A stretch of DNA of 64,000 bases from the NCBI GenBank assembly GCA_028289445.1, contig JANQPO010000016.1, forward strand, positions 1-64,000. The letters run 5' to 3'. A program made the position numbers and the translations under genes. This stretch comes from Tepidamorphaceae bacterium. Its GTDB lineage: Bacteria > Pseudomonadota > Alphaproteobacteria > Rhizobiales > JAKSCL01. Positions 37,798-48,419 of the stretch are shown piece by piece; position 1 is the first letter of the stretch; the number at the start of each line of letters is the position of its first letter. The notes beneath the pieces were generated by a model. That model ran no database searches. It was not told the DNA's origin and saw only the letters and a list, made by a program, of their open reading frames with translations.

Positions 37798-39111
37798 ATG
37801 CCATGTTGCGACGCCGAACCTGCGGCCGAGCGTGGATTTGAGGCAAGGCGCATGATTGACAGCGTAGGGATGGATCCGAAGCGTATCGGACAACCGGCGC
37901 GCCTGTTTTGGGCCTTCGCCGAGCCGTTCCTCACGTCGGGTCTCGACACCGTGAAGCAGCGCGGTCGGATCCCGCGCGACGTCTTGAACCTGGTATGGCA
38001 CTGGATCGGCTCGGAAATCCTGCCGGGTCATTTTCCAAAACTTGAGGCCGATGTGCGGCGCGCCGTGGTCGAGGGTTCGGTCGCCGAAATCGCCTCCGGC
38101 ATTGTCAAGATGAAGCGGTTGGTCGGTCCGGTCCTGAAACAGACATTGCTGACCTGTGAGCAGACGCCGGCCGCGATCGCGAAGCTCAACGAACACACCG
38201 GCAGCCCGCACATGATCGCGCACTTGCGTGACATGAGCGATGCGCTTGAGATCGAGCCCATCCTGGCCCAATTGCACACGGCCTTTGCCGTGCCGATCAT
38301 CGAGCCGGAGATCGCAGATATCGAAGAGATGTCGCGGGTGATCGCGGCGGGCGCTGAAAAGGCGCCGGAATGCGTCGACATGATCTATGTCGGCGCCATG
38401 TCGCGCTTTGCCAATCCCGCACAAGCCCTGCGGCTGGCCTATTATGGGCTGTCCTCGAACGCTGCCAACGACGTCGAGGCGAGTGAGTTTGCCGTTTTGG
38501 CCGAAGTGATCGTCTTCGACCTGCTGGCCAAAGGTAGGGCCGTTTTGGAAACCCACAAAGTGCTGGGCTGGAGCGGCGCGCTGATCGAAAGCGCAAACGC
38601 TTACTGCGAGTTCGCAACCGGCATCCAGCGGGAAATACTGGTCACCGAGCAATCAAAGACCGGTCTGGCGATCGCCGATATGCGCGCACAGTTCGCAACG
38701 GCTCTTACGCCGGACCTGGAGGCGATCCCACGCCAGATCGCAACCTTGTTCTCCGCGCTGGACGATGCGCCCGACACCGACGGACCGGATACGGCGTTGT
38801 TCCAGCAGGTCAGCACGATCCTCCACGCCTCCGTTGCCCTTCAGGACTATGCCAAGGAAATGGGTATCGACGAGGCCGTTCAAAAGGCGCGTCGAGACGC
38901 AACGAGCCTGTTGGAAGAATCGAGTTCACGCATCATCGAAGCGATCCGCTCGAAGTCCGGCAGCGAGCGTGAACACGCCCTGTCATTCCTGGGCCTCGCC
39001 GTCGATCTAACGGAGAAGCTGCAAGGCCGTGAGGTTGCCCGCGTCGTGCGGCGCCTGGGCGAAGCCGCCGCGACCGTGGGATCGGATAACACGAAAACGG
39101 TCGCAGCTTAG
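37798..39111 (+). CDS. Hypothetical helical protein, family not identified (start uncertain; ATG at 37852 or 37870 possible)
   Basis: Long uninterrupted 437-aa ORF, strongly alpha-helical composition. Confidence 0.65.
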   Translation: MPCCDAEPAAERGFEARRMIDSVGMDPKRIGQPARLFWAFAEPFLTSGLDTVKQRGRIPRDVLNLVWHWIGSEILPGHFPKLEADVRRAVVEGSVAEIASGIVKMKRLVGPVLKQTLLTCEQTPAAIAKLNEHTGSPHMIAHLRDMSDALEIEPILAQLHTAFAVPIIEPEIADIEEMSRVIAAGAEKAPECVDMIYVGAMSRFANPAQALRLAYYGLSSNAANDVEASEFAVLAEVIVFDLLAKGRAVLETHKVLGWSGALIESANAYCEFATGIQREILVTEQSKTGLAIADMRAQFATALTPDLEAIPRQIATLFSALDDAPDTDGPDTALFQQVSTILHASVALQDYAKEMGIDEAVQKARRDATSLLEESSSRIIEAIRSKSGSEREHALSFLGLAVDLTEKLQGREVARVVRRLGEAAATVGSDNTKTVAA

Positions 39112-39113
39112 GA

Positions 39114-39731
39114 TCAGACCGCCGGCGGCGTATCGGGGCGGAAAAGCGACAGCGACCGGCCCGCGTCAGCGGCCTCTTCGAGCCAGGTCATCGCGTAGTC
39201 GGCATAGCTGCGAAATACCAGAAGATCGAACACGTCCGGATCGTCCGCCACGCAAATCATCGCGGCGGCGATTTCACCCAACGTGACGCGGCGCACATAG
39301 CCCGGCGCGATCTCGTCCGCATACATGTCAATCGGGATGCATTTCGATAGAACCGCGCGGCAGCTCTCGCCTTGCACGCGGAGAATGGCCCGCATGTCCG
39401 AGACATCCGTCAAGGCGTGACGATGCGACCCGAGCGCCTCGGCCAGCGCTTGCTCCAACGCGACGAGACCCTCGCGCGGAGCAATAATCAGCCATTGATC
39501 GATGGAAAACCAATAGGCGGCAACGTCGCTTGCGCTCGCGCTGCTGCGCGGGTCCGTCGGCAGATCGAACCCGAGTACCTTGGACGCCGCCGCCCGCGCC
39601 TTCGTGTCTTTCGATCCGATCCGCAGGTCGAGGACGCTGATGTCGGATCGATCGGCGATCTCGATATCGAGCGCGTCGGATGCCGCTGGATCGCGATGGG
39701 CAAGCGGTCCGGTCCAGGCGATGTCAGACAT
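39114..39731 (-). CDS. soxG: Sarcosine oxidase gamma subunit
   Basis: Position and sequence typical of SoxG; 8-bp overlap with soxA. Confidence 0.85.
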   Translation of the reverse strand: MSDIAWTGPLAHRDPAASDALDIEIADRSDISVLDLRIGSKDTKARAAASKVLGFDLPTDPRSSASASDVAAYWFSIDQWLIIAPREGLVALEQALAEALGSHRHALTDVSDMRAILRVQGESCRAVLSKCIPIDMYADEIAPGYVRRVTLGEIAAAMICVADDPDVFDLLVFRSYADYAMTWLEEAADAGRSLSLFRPDTPPAV

Positions 39732-42700
39732 TTTGCCGCTCCCCCTCCTTGTCATAGAACACGGGGTCCACGATCTTGCCCGCGACCAGCCGATCATCGA
39801 TCGGGAAGTGAACGGTCTCACCCATGCGCTCAGAGCCCCGCTCAATCAGCGCAAAGGCAATCGACCGATCGAGGGTCGGCGAGTAATAGGTCGACGAGAC
39901 ATAGCCAATGGGCTCGGCGGCGCTTGCGTCGGTGCCATCGATCGCCTGGACGCCATCCGGCAACACAAAGGTCGGGTCGTCGGTCTCAATCCCAACGAAC
40001 TGGCGCCGATCCGGGCGCTGAAGGGCAGGCGTTTGCAAGGCGCGCTTGCCGACATAGTCGGCCTTCTTCTTCGACACGGCCCAACTGAGGCCGAGGTCGA
40101 GCGGGGTGACCGTTCCATCGGTCTCGTCGCCGATCATGATGAAGCCCTTTTCGGCGCGCATGACATGCAGAGCCTCCGTACCATAGGGCTCAAGGCCGTG
40201 CACCGTGCCCGCGTCGATCACCGCCTGCCACAGAGCCAACCCTCGGCCGGCGGGCGTCGCGACCTCGTAGGACAGCTCGCCCGAAAACGAAATCCGAAAA
40301 ACGCGCACTGGTGCGCCGTTCAGATGTCCAGCCTGATAGTCCATGAACTTGAACGCATCGGCGGAGAAGTCGAGATCGCTGTCGAGGGATTGAAGCACCT
40401 GCCGCGCCTTCGGCCCGGCGATCGCGAACTGCGCCCACTGCTCGGTCACTGGCGTGATGAAGAGGTTTAGCTTCGGCCATTCCGTCTGGTGCCAGAGTTC
40501 GAACCATGCGGCTGTGTGATCGGCATTGCCGGAGGTCGTGTGAACCAGAAAACGATCGTCATCCAGCCGGGCAACCACGCCGTCGTCAAAGAGGAAGCCC
40601 TGATCGTTCATCAGCAGCCCGTAGCGGCAGCGGCCGACTTTCAGGCTGCTCATGACATTCGTGTACATCAGATCGAGAAATTTGCCGGCGTCCGGTCCAC
40701 TGACTTCGATCTTGCCGAGTGTCGATGCGTCGAGCAGCCCGACCTTGGTACGCACAGCCAGGACTTCGCGGATGACGGCCTGTTCGCGGGTCTCGCTTGC
40801 ACGCGGGAAGCAGTAGGGGCGGCGCCATTGGCCGACCGGCTCATAGTCGGCGCCATTGACCTCGTGCCAGCTCTGGATCGGCGTGCGCCGGATCGGCTGG
40901 AACAGCGCCCCACGCTTCTGGCCGACGAACGCGCCGAATGAGATCGGCGTATAGGGCGGGCGAAAGCGCGTCGTTCCGACCTGCGGGATCGAGATTTCAA
41001 GGGCGTCGGCGACGATCCCGAGCGCGTTGATGTTGGACGTTTTGCCCTGGTCGGTCGCCATGCCGAGCGTGGTGTAGCGCTTGACGTGTTCGACGGAGCG
41101 ATACCCCTCGCGCACGGCCAGTTCGACATCGGCCGCCGTGACGTCGTTCTGGAAGTCGAGGAAGTGCTTGTTGCCCTCGTTCTTGGCACCCTCGGCCGGC
41201 ATGAACCAGACCGGCTCCATCGGGCCTTCTGAATCGGCGCGCGCCGTTGGTGCTTTCGGCGCGCGGCCGGCCTTGCCGATAGCCGCCTTGGCTGCCGCGT
41301 GTCCGCCGGCCGTTGCTTCCTTCAGGATCGAGGGCAAGTCGAATGTTCCGTTGGCCGCCCCGACGACGCGCAGCCGTTCGTTCGTTGTCCCCGGCACGAA
41401 ACTCGCCAAGTCTTCGCTGAAGTCGAGCTTCCCCGTGACGTGGCAAAAGAGGTGAACGGCGGGGTTCCAGCCGCCGGACATACAGACCAGATCGCATGGG
41501 ATGGTCTCGACGTCGCCAACTCGACCGGACCGGCGTAGCGGCGCGACCTTGATCGCCCGCAAACCCTTGCCACCGGCCTCGCGCACGACACCGGCGATGC
41601 CGGAGGAGAACGTCAGGCGGGTCCCGAACGCCTTCACCCGATCGACAAGCGTGCCCTGTGCGTCCGGTCGGGTATCGATGATCCGTGCGACGTTGACGCC
41701 GGCCTCGAAAAGCGTCTGAGCGGTCCGATAGGCGTCGTCATTGTTGGTGATGATCACCGCGTCATGGCCGGGCGTCACGCCATAGCGCGCGACATAGCCG
41801 CGAACGGCTGACGACAGCATGATCCCCGGCGTATCGTTGTCGGCGAAGGCGAGGGGACGTTCGATCGCGCCCGAGGCCAGTACGACCTCTCCGGCCCGAA
41901 CCTTCCACAGCCGATGACGTGGCGCGCCTGCGGCGATCAGTGCCGGATTGTGATCCGCCACGCGCTCCATCATCACCGCATAATTGTGGTCGTAGTGACC
42001 CGACACCGTGGTTCGTTTCAGAACTTGCACGCGCTCGTTTGCGGCCAGTTCGGCAACGGTCGCGCGCATCCACTCGACCGGGTCGATGTCGTCAATCGTA
42101 CCGCCTTCAAGGTCGGTTATGCCGCCGAAGCGCGCGCTCTCGTCGGCAATGATTACCCGGGCGCCCGCGTCCATCGCCGCCTTCGCCGCCGCGATCCCCG
42201 CAACGCCGCCGCCGACAACAAGGACATCGCAATGGACGTGAACCTGTTCGTAACTGTCCGGGTCAGCGTCTTGCGGTGGCGGCCCAAGCCCCGCGGCGCG
42301 GCGAATGAACGGTTCATAGATGTGCTTCCAAAACACTCGCGGCCACATGAAAGTCTTGTAGTAGAAGCCGGCTGGAAACAGCCGTGAGAAGCGGGCGTTG
42401 AGTGCGCCGACATCGAAGTCGAGAGATGGCCAGCGGTTCTGGCTCTGCGCCGTCAAACCGTCATAGAGTTCGGCCTGGGTGGCGCGAATGTTCGGTTCCA
42501 TCCGCGCGCCGTCGCCGATGGCGAACAGCCCGTTCGGTTCCTCCGATCCGATGCCGATCAGGCCGCGCGGGCGGTGATATTTGAACGACCGGCCGACAAC
42601 GCGAACGCCGTTCGCCAGCAGAGCCGATGCTAGCGTATCACCAGGGTGACCGGTTAGCGTCTTGCCGTCGAAGGTGAAGGACAGCGTCTGCGAACGGTCG

Positions 42701-42762
42701 ATCAAACGGCCCGCCCGGCCGCCGAGTGCGGCCTCCGGCAGACGATGCGGCAGGCCGCTCAC
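39724..42762 (-). CDS. soxA: Sarcosine oxidase alpha subunit
   Basis: LSFTFDGKTLTGHPGDTLASALLANGVRVVGRSFKYHRPRGL; FAD motif VVGGGVAGIAAAKAAMDAGARVI; C-terminal GcvT-like domain; GTG start inside GTGA overlap with soxD. Confidence 0.95.
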   Translation of the reverse strand: MSGLPHRLPEAALGGRAGRLIDRSQTLSFTFDGKTLTGHPGDTLASALLANGVRVVGRSFKYHRPRGLIGIGSEEPNGLFAIGDGARMEPNIRATQAELYDGLTAQSQNRWPSLDFDVGALNARFSRLFPAGFYYKTFMWPRVFWKHIYEPFIRRAAGLGPPPQDADPDSYEQVHVHCDVLVVGGGVAGIAAAKAAMDAGARVIIADESARFGGITDLEGGTIDDIDPVEWMRATVAELAANERVQVLKRTTVSGHYDHNYAVMMERVADHNPALIAAGAPRHRLWKVRAGEVVLASGAIERPLAFADNDTPGIMLSSAVRGYVARYGVTPGHDAVIITNNDDAYRTAQTLFEAGVNVARIIDTRPDAQGTLVDRVKAFGTRLTFSSGIAGVVREAGGKGLRAIKVAPLRRSGRVGDVETIPCDLVCMSGGWNPAVHLFCHVTGKLDFSEDLASFVPGTTNERLRVVGAANGTFDLPSILKEATAGGHAAAKAAIGKAGRAPKAPTARADSEGPMEPVWFMPAEGAKNEGNKHFLDFQNDVTAADVELAVREGYRSVEHVKRYTTLGMATDQGKTSNINALGIVADALEISIPQVGTTRFRPPYTPISFGAFVGQKRGALFQPIRRTPIQSWHEVNGADYEPVGQWRRPYCFPRASETREQAVIREVLAVRTKVGLLDASTLGKIEVSGPDAGKFLDLMYTNVMSSLKVGRCRYGLLMNDQGFLFDDGVVARLDDDRFLVHTTSGNADHTAAWFELWHQTEWPKLNLFITPVTEQWAQFAIAGPKARQVLQSLDSDLDFSADAFKFMDYQAGHLNGAPVRVFRISFSGELSYEVATPAGRGLALWQAVIDAGTVHGLEPYGTEALHVMRAEKGFIMIGDETDGTVTPLDLGLSWAVSKKKADYVGKRALQTPALQRPDRRQFVGIETDDPTFVLPDGVQAIDGTDASAAEPIGYVSSTYYSPTLDRSIAFALIERGSERMGETVHFPIDDRLVAGKIVDPVFYDKEGERQNV

Positions 42763-43067
42763 GATTGCCCCTCGTCGAAATTCGCCAGGTCCGGCGCCTT
42801 TTGATCCATGCGATAAAACGCCTTGAACTCCATGGTCACGGTGTCGCGGACCGCATTGAACCACTTGCCGCAGCCGCGCGTGCACTGCCACATCTCGCAG
42901 TGCAGGCCGCGCGGGTTCTGGCGCAGGTAGAGATAATCGCGCAGTACCTCGTCGGAGACGTTTTCGGGATCATGGGACTGCGGGCGCACCAGATGCGCCT
43001 CGCCGCCGCAATGAAAGTCGGCTTCTTCGCCTTCGATCCCGCACACCGGGCAGTGGAGAACCAGCAC
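42759..43067 (-). CDS. soxD: Sarcosine oxidase delta subunit
   Basis: LHCPVCGIEGEEADFHCGGEAHLVRP, LHCEMWQCTRGCGKWFNAVRDTVT. Confidence 0.95.
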   Translation of the reverse strand: MLVLHCPVCGIEGEEADFHCGGEAHLVRPQSHDPENVSDEVLRDYLYLRQNPRGLHCEMWQCTRGCGKWFNAVRDTVTMEFKAFYRMDQKAPDLANFDEGQS

Positions 43068-43084
43068 GCTTTGCTCCTTTGCCT

Positions 43085-44335
43085 CTAGTGTGCCACGGCC
43101 GCGGCGGTCGACTCGTCGACCATGCGCCCTTCGAGGAACCGATTAAGCCCAAACGGTTCGGCAATCGGATGCGGCCGGTCGTTGGCGATCGAATCCGCGA
43201 AGACAAAACCCGAGCCGGGGATCGCCTTGAAGCCACCCGTGCCCCAGCCGCAGTTGACATAAAGACCCTTGACGTCAGTCTCGCCGATGACAGGCGAGCG
43301 GTCGGCGCTCATGTCGACGATGCCGCCCCACTGGCGCAGCATTCGCATGCGCGAAAACGCCGGGAACAGCTCCAGCAGTGCGGTGGCCGTGTGCTCAAGC
43401 GCCGGGATGCTGCCGCGCTGCGAGTAGTTGTTGCAAGCGTCGGCGCCGCCGCCGATCACCAGTTCGCCCTTGTCTGATTGGCTGACATAGCCATGCACGG
43501 CACCGGCCATGACCACGACGTCGAGCATCGGTTTCACAGGCTCCGACACCATGGCCTGGAGCGCGACGGATTCAAGCGGCATACGCACACCGGCCATGTC
43601 CATGATGACGGAGGTGTGGCCGGCGGCGACGACGGCGACTTTCTTCGCCTTGATCTTGCCGCGCGTGGTGTCGACGCCGGTAACCGAGCCGCCACGACGG
43701 CTGATGCCAGTTACGGCGCAATTTTGGATCACGTCGACGCCGAGCGCGTCGGCACCCCTGGCATAGCCCCAGGCAATCGCATCGTGGCGGGCCGTGCCAC
43801 CGCGCGGCTGATAGAGCGCGCCCAACAACGGATAGCGCGCGTCCGGGCTGTCATTGATCAGAGGAACCAGTCCTTTGACCTCTTCACGGGAGAGGAACTG
43901 CGTGTCGAGACCGGCGATCCGATTGGCGTGCACGATGCGCTTGAAGACGCGCAGTTCGTGCTCCGTCAGGCACAGATTCAAAAGCCCGCGCGGCGAGAAC
44001 ATGATGTTGAAGTTGAGTTCCTGGCTCAAGCCTTCGTAAAGCGAGCGGGAGAGTTCGTAGATCGCAATCGATTCCGGCTGGAGGTAGTTGGACCGGATGA
44101 TCGTGGTGTTGCGCCCGGTATTGCCGCCGCCGAGCCAGCCCTTGTCGAGGATCGCCACATTCGTGACGCCATGTTCCTTGGCAAGGTAATAGGCCGTCGC
44201 CAGGCCGTGGCCGCCGGCGCCGACGATAACGACGTCGTATTCCGATTTCGGCTCGGGCGAGCGCCACGCCTTTTGCCAACCTTTGTGGAATGTCAAAGCG
44301 TTGCGCGCGAGTGTGAATATGGAATAGCGGTTCAT
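43085..44335 (-). CDS. soxB: Sarcosine oxidase beta subunit
   Basis: MNRYSIFTLARNALTFHKGWQKAWRSPEPKSEYDVVIVGAGGHGLATAYYLAKEHG. Confidence 0.95.
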   Translation of the reverse strand: MNRYSIFTLARNALTFHKGWQKAWRSPEPKSEYDVVIVGAGGHGLATAYYLAKEHGVTNVAILDKGWLGGGNTGRNTTIIRSNYLQPESIAIYELSRSLYEGLSQELNFNIMFSPRGLLNLCLTEHELRVFKRIVHANRIAGLDTQFLSREEVKGLVPLINDSPDARYPLLGALYQPRGGTARHDAIAWGYARGADALGVDVIQNCAVTGISRRGGSVTGVDTTRGKIKAKKVAVVAAGHTSVIMDMAGVRMPLESVALQAMVSEPVKPMLDVVVMAGAVHGYVSQSDKGELVIGGGADACNNYSQRGSIPALEHTATALLELFPAFSRMRMLRQWGGIVDMSADRSPVIGETDVKGLYVNCGWGTGGFKAIPGSGFVFADSIANDRPHPIAEPFGLNRFLEGRMVDESTAAAVAH

Positions 44336-44588
44336 GACGCCCCGAAACTCAACAGTCCTCGCGGAATGGAGCGTACCCAAACATCGCTTTGTCGTTCAAG
44401 GCAAGTCCCGGCACGACGCTCGGTCGCCGCATTCGCGACATTCTGCCGCGACACAAGCGCATGTCAGGGCTTTTGATTGTTGGAATGGTTCAATTCTGTA
44501 AGGAAAGGCTCTAAGTACAGGAATGGCGAGATCGCGGCCGTAGATTGCGGGCTGCGAACGCAAAGAAGAGAGGCGAACCAGCCGTAAA

Positions 44589-45704
44589 ATGGTTCTGTGG
44601 ATTGTCTTTGCCGTGATGACGGCGGCCGCTTTGGCGGCCGTGGTGGTGCCGTTCGCGCGCAAACAAGACCAGATCGAAGCGGGCGGAACGGACCTTGCCG
44701 TCTATCGCGATCAGCTCGCCGAGATCGATCGCGACAAAGCGCGCGGCGTGATCGACAAGCGAGAGGCTGAAGCGGCGCGAGTCGAAGTGTCGCGCCGCTT
44801 GCTCGGCGCCACCGATCACGAGACCGATCCTTCGACCTCCGCAGCGCCATTGCGCCCAGTTTTGGCGGCGATCGTCCTGATCGTTCCCGCCGTGGCGCTT
44901 GCCGGCTATCTGGCGTTCGGCAGTCCAACGCTTTCAGGTCAGCCGCTCGCAGCGCGCCAACAAGAAAACCCCGCCGATCCGCGCATGGCCGAACTTGTGA
45001 CCCGCGTCGAGGCGCATTTGCGGGCCAATCCGGACGATGGGCGAGGCTGGGACGTCATTGCGCCGGTCTATATGTCCATAGGTCGCTATGATGAGTCGGT
45101 CCTGGCCTATCGGGCGGCCATTCGCTTGCAGGGGTCGACATCAAGCCGCCAGGCCGACCTGGGCGAGGCGCTTGTTCATCAGGCTGGCGGTGTGATCACG
45201 GCGGACGCTGCGGCGGCATTTCAGGCCGCGCTTCTTGGCGGCGGAGATTCGCCGAAGGCGCGCTTCTACCTGGCACAGGCCGCTGAACAGGATGGTAGGC
45301 TCACAAAAGCAAGGGAACTTTGGGCGGAGCTTTTGGAGATCTCGCCGGCCAACGCACCCTGGGTGCCGGAGGTCCGCGCTCGATTGAACCGGGTCGAAAC
45401 GGAACTGGGCGTTGCGCCGAGCGCGCCCGGACCGACGACGGAACAGGTCGAGGCCGCGCAGGACATGTCGGCCGAGGACCGTATGGCGATGATCGAAGGC
45501 ATGATCGCGCAGCTCGACCAGCGCCTGACCGACGAGGGCGGAACGGCGGAGGAATGGGTGCGCCTCATTCGATCGCTGATGGTGTTGGACAAAGCAGACG
45601 ATGCGCGCAACGCACTGGACCGCGCCCGGACCGATCTGGCCGACAACCCCGATGCCTTGGCACAGGTCAATGCGGCCGCCGGCTCATTCGGATTGGGTGG
45701 CTAG
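44589..45704 (+). CDS. ccmI: Cytochrome c biogenesis protein CcmI
   Basis: N-terminal TM, YRDQLAEIDRDKARGVIDKREAEAARVEVSRRLL, TPR-rich; upstream of ccmE/F/H. Confidence 0.9.
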   Translation: MVLWIVFAVMTAAALAAVVVPFARKQDQIEAGGTDLAVYRDQLAEIDRDKARGVIDKREAEAARVEVSRRLLGATDHETDPSTSAAPLRPVLAAIVLIVPAVALAGYLAFGSPTLSGQPLAARQQENPADPRMAELVTRVEAHLRANPDDGRGWDVIAPVYMSIGRYDESVLAYRAAIRLQGSTSSRQADLGEALVHQAGGVITADAAAAFQAALLGGGDSPKARFYLAQAAEQDGRLTKARELWAELLEISPANAPWVPEVRARLNRVETELGVAPSAPGPTTEQVEAAQDMSAEDRMAMIEGMIAQLDQRLTDEGGTAEEWVRLIRSLMVLDKADDARNALDRARTDLADNPDALAQVNAAAGSFGLGG

Positions 45705-45973
45705 GCCGTGTGGACGAATTGGATTTGGAGCATGGTATGAGGCAAAACCGGTCAGTATCAGGCGCAAAACCGCGGGAAGGGTGGTCCCCTTTCAAGGTTT
45801 TGCAACGCCATTATGGCCGGTTTTGGCCATATCCCTGCGGGACGCGGCGGATTTCGCCCCCGACGGCGTTGAAAACCCCTTGTGGTGAACCACACCACGG
45901 CGGATTTTTCGCCTTGTCAGCGACGAAATCCGTCTCGCGCCATGCCCGAAACCAGTTCGTCCACACGGCCTAG
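45701..45973. mobile_element. MITE-like element with 22-bp TIRs
   Basis: Left CTAGGCCGTGTGGACGAATTGG, right end reverse complement CTAGGCCGTGTGGACGAACTGG (21/22); CTAG at both borders; multiple internal hairpins; no transposase ORF. Confidence 0.8.
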
Positions 45974-45977
45974 CACC

Positions 45978-46427
45978 ATGACGCGCAAGCAACGACGCCT
46001 GTCCCTGATAGTGGTTGCCGGCCTGGTGCTCGCCGCCGCCTCGGCTTTGGTCCTGACGGCGCTCCAGGACGAGATCGTCTTTTTCCGCTCACCGACCGAT
46101 GTTGCCGAAAACAAAGTGACCGAGGGCACTCGCTTCCGGCTTGGCGGCTTGGTGGAGGAAGGGTCCGTGGAACGCGGTCAAGGCGAGGCGGTGCGCTTTG
46201 CCATCACGGACACGGCCAACACAATCAACGTGACCTATACCGGCATCCTCCCCGACCTGTTCCGCGAGGGGCAGGGCGTGGTGACGGAAGGCACGCTGGA
46301 CCAATCCGGCCTCTTTGTCGCCGACACGGTGCTCGCCAAGCACGACGAAACCTATATGCCGCCGGAAGTGGCCGAAGCGCTGAAGGCGCAAGGCTATTGG
46401 CAGGGTGAGGAGGGATCGACCCAATGA
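45978..46427 (+). CDS. ccmE: Cytochrome c maturation protein CcmE (in-frame upstream ATG at 45942 inside the MITE)
   Basis: [74 protein letters not shown] heme-binding motif. Confidence 0.95.
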   Translation: MTRKQRRLSLIVVAGLVLAAASALVLTALQDEIVFFRSPTDVAENKVTEGTRFRLGGLVEEGSVERGQGEAVRFAITDTANTINVTYTGILPDLFREGQGVVTEGTLDQSGLFVADTVLAKHDETYMPPEVAEALKAQGYWQGEEGSTQ

Positions 46428-48415
46428 TCGCTGAACTCGGTCACTACGCCTTGGTGCTTGCGCTGGCGCTCTCACTCGTTCAGTCGACGGTGCCGCTCTT
46501 GGGTGTCAGGCGCGGCGACGCAAGGCTGATGGCGCTTGCCGGCAGCACGTCGACGGTCATCTTCGCGCTGGTGCTTGTCTCGTTCGGCGCGTTGACAACA
46601 CTCTACCTCCAGTCGGATTTTTCCGTCGTCAACGTCTTTGAGAATTCCCATTCGGCGAAGCCGTTGATCTACAAGATCAGCGGCGTTTGGGGGAACCACG
46701 AAGGGTCCATGCTGTTGTGGATCCTCATCCTCGTGCTCTTTTCGGCGCTCGTCGCGCTCTTCGGCGCAAACCTGCCGGCCACGCTTCGCGCCACCGTGCT
46801 TGCGGTCCAAGGCTGGATCATCGCGACGTTCCTGCTCTTTATCCTCGCCACCTCGAACCCGTTCGCCAGGCTTGATCCGGCGCCGTTCGAGGGGCGCGAC
46901 CTCAATCCGCTTCTTCAGGACCCGGGTCTGGCGGCCCATCCGCCGCTGCTTTATCTCGGCTATGTCGGCTTCTCGATCGCCTTTTCTTTCGCGATCGCGG
47001 CGCTCATTCTCGGACGGATCGACGCGGCATGGGCGCGCTGGGTGCGGCCTTGGGTGCTGACGGCGTGGATCTTTTTGACCCTCGGCATCTCGATGGGGTC
47101 CTATTGGGCATATTACGAGCTTGGCTGGGGTGGCTGGTGGTTCTGGGACCCGGTGGAGAACGCCTCCTTCATGCCATGGCTGGCGGGCACGGCGCTGCTT
47201 CATTCCGCGATCGTTATGGAAAAGCGCGAAGCGTTGAAGGTGTGGACGCTACTCCTGGCGATTCTCACCTTTGCCCTGTCGCTGCTCGGGACCTTCTTGG
47301 TGCGTTCCGGCGTGCTGACCTCGGTGCATGCCTTTGCCACCGATCCGGCGCGCGGCGTTTTCATTCTGGCGATCATGGTGGCCTTCGTCGGCGGCGCGCT
47401 GGCGCTTTATGCTTGGCGGGCGCCGTCTTTGAAGCAGGGGGGCATCTTCGCTCCGATCAGTCGCGAGGGCACATTGGTCCTCAATAATCTCTTCCTATCC
47501 ACGATGTGCGCCGCCGTCCTCGTCGGCACGCTCTATCCGCTGGCGCTCGAAGCCGTGACCGACGAGAAGATTTCCGTCGGTCCGCCGTTTTTCAATGCCA
47601 CTTTCGCACCGCTCGCGATCCCATTGTTTGTGCTGATCCCCTTTGGACCGATGCTCGCCTGGAAGCGAGGCGATCTGAACGGCGCGGCGCAGCGCCTACT
47701 GGCCGCCGCCGCGATCGCCGCAGTCGGCGGCGCCATGGCGGCATCGCTGGTGCAAAAGGGCCCGTGGCTCGCGCCCGTCGGCTTGGCGCTTGGCCTTTGG
47801 CTGATCGTCGGCGCGTTCTCGGAAATCGCGTCGCGGGCCAAGGTACTGCAAGAGCCATTGTCTGTAGCTTGGGCGCGGGCGAAAGGCCTTCCACGCTCCG
47901 CCTGGGGCACGGCCTTCGCCCATGCCGGCGTCGGCGTTCTGGTGCTGGGCGTTGTCGGGGAAACCGCCTGGAAGACCGAGTTCATCGGCGTCATGGGGCC
48001 GGGCGACCGGATCGAAATCTCCGATCACGCCGTGACCCTCACCGATATCCGCGCCGAGCGCGGACCGAACTTTCAGGACCAGGTCGTGACGTTCTCGGTC
48101 GTGCGGCCGAACGGCGCGCGCCTGCCGGTCTCGGCCTCGAAGCGCTTTTATCCGGCGCGGCAAATGCCGACAACGGAGGCCGGGATGATCGAACGGCTGT
48201 CCGGCGATCTTTACGTCACCCTCGGCGAACCTCAGGACGATGGGAAGATCGTCGTGCGGGTCTTCTATAAGCCCCAGGTCAATCTCATTTGGATCGGCTC
48301 ACTGATCATGGCCCTAGGTGGCGTGCTGTCGTTGTCGGATCGCCGGCTCAGGGTTGGTGCGCCGCGCTCGGCCAAGGCGCACCGCGCCACCGGCCACGTG
48401 GCGCCGGCGGAGTAG
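46424..48415 (+). CDS. ccmF: Heme lyase CcmF/NrfE
   Basis: [42 protein letters not shown]. Confidence 0.97.
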   Translation: MIAELGHYALVLALALSLVQSTVPLLGVRRGDARLMALAGSTSTVIFALVLVSFGALTTLYLQSDFSVVNVFENSHSAKPLIYKISGVWGNHEGSMLLWILILVLFSALVALFGANLPATLRATVLAVQGWIIATFLLFILATSNPFARLDPAPFEGRDLNPLLQDPGLAAHPPLLYLGYVGFSIAFSFAIAALILGRIDAAWARWVRPWVLTAWIFLTLGISMGSYWAYYELGWGGWWFWDPVENASFMPWLAGTALLHSAIVMEKREALKVWTLLLAILTFALSLLGTFLVRSGVLTSVHAFATDPARGVFILAIMVAFVGGALALYAWRAPSLKQGGIFAPISREGTLVLNNLFLSTMCAAVLVGTLYPLALEAVTDEKISVGPPFFNATFAPLAIPLFVLIPFGPMLAWKRGDLNGAAQRLLAAAAIAAVGGAMAASLVQKGPWLAPVGLALGLWLIVGAFSEIASRAKVLQEPLSVAWARAKGLPRSAWGTAFAHAGVGVLVLGVVGETAWKTEFIGVMGPGDRIEISDHAVTLTDIRAERGPNFQDQVVTFSVVRPNGARLPVSASKRFYPARQMPTTEAGMIERLSGDLYVTLGEPQDDGKIVVRVFYKPQVNLIWIGSLIMALGGVLSLSDRRLRVGAPRSAKAHRATGHVAPAE

Positions 48416-48419
48416 GGCC

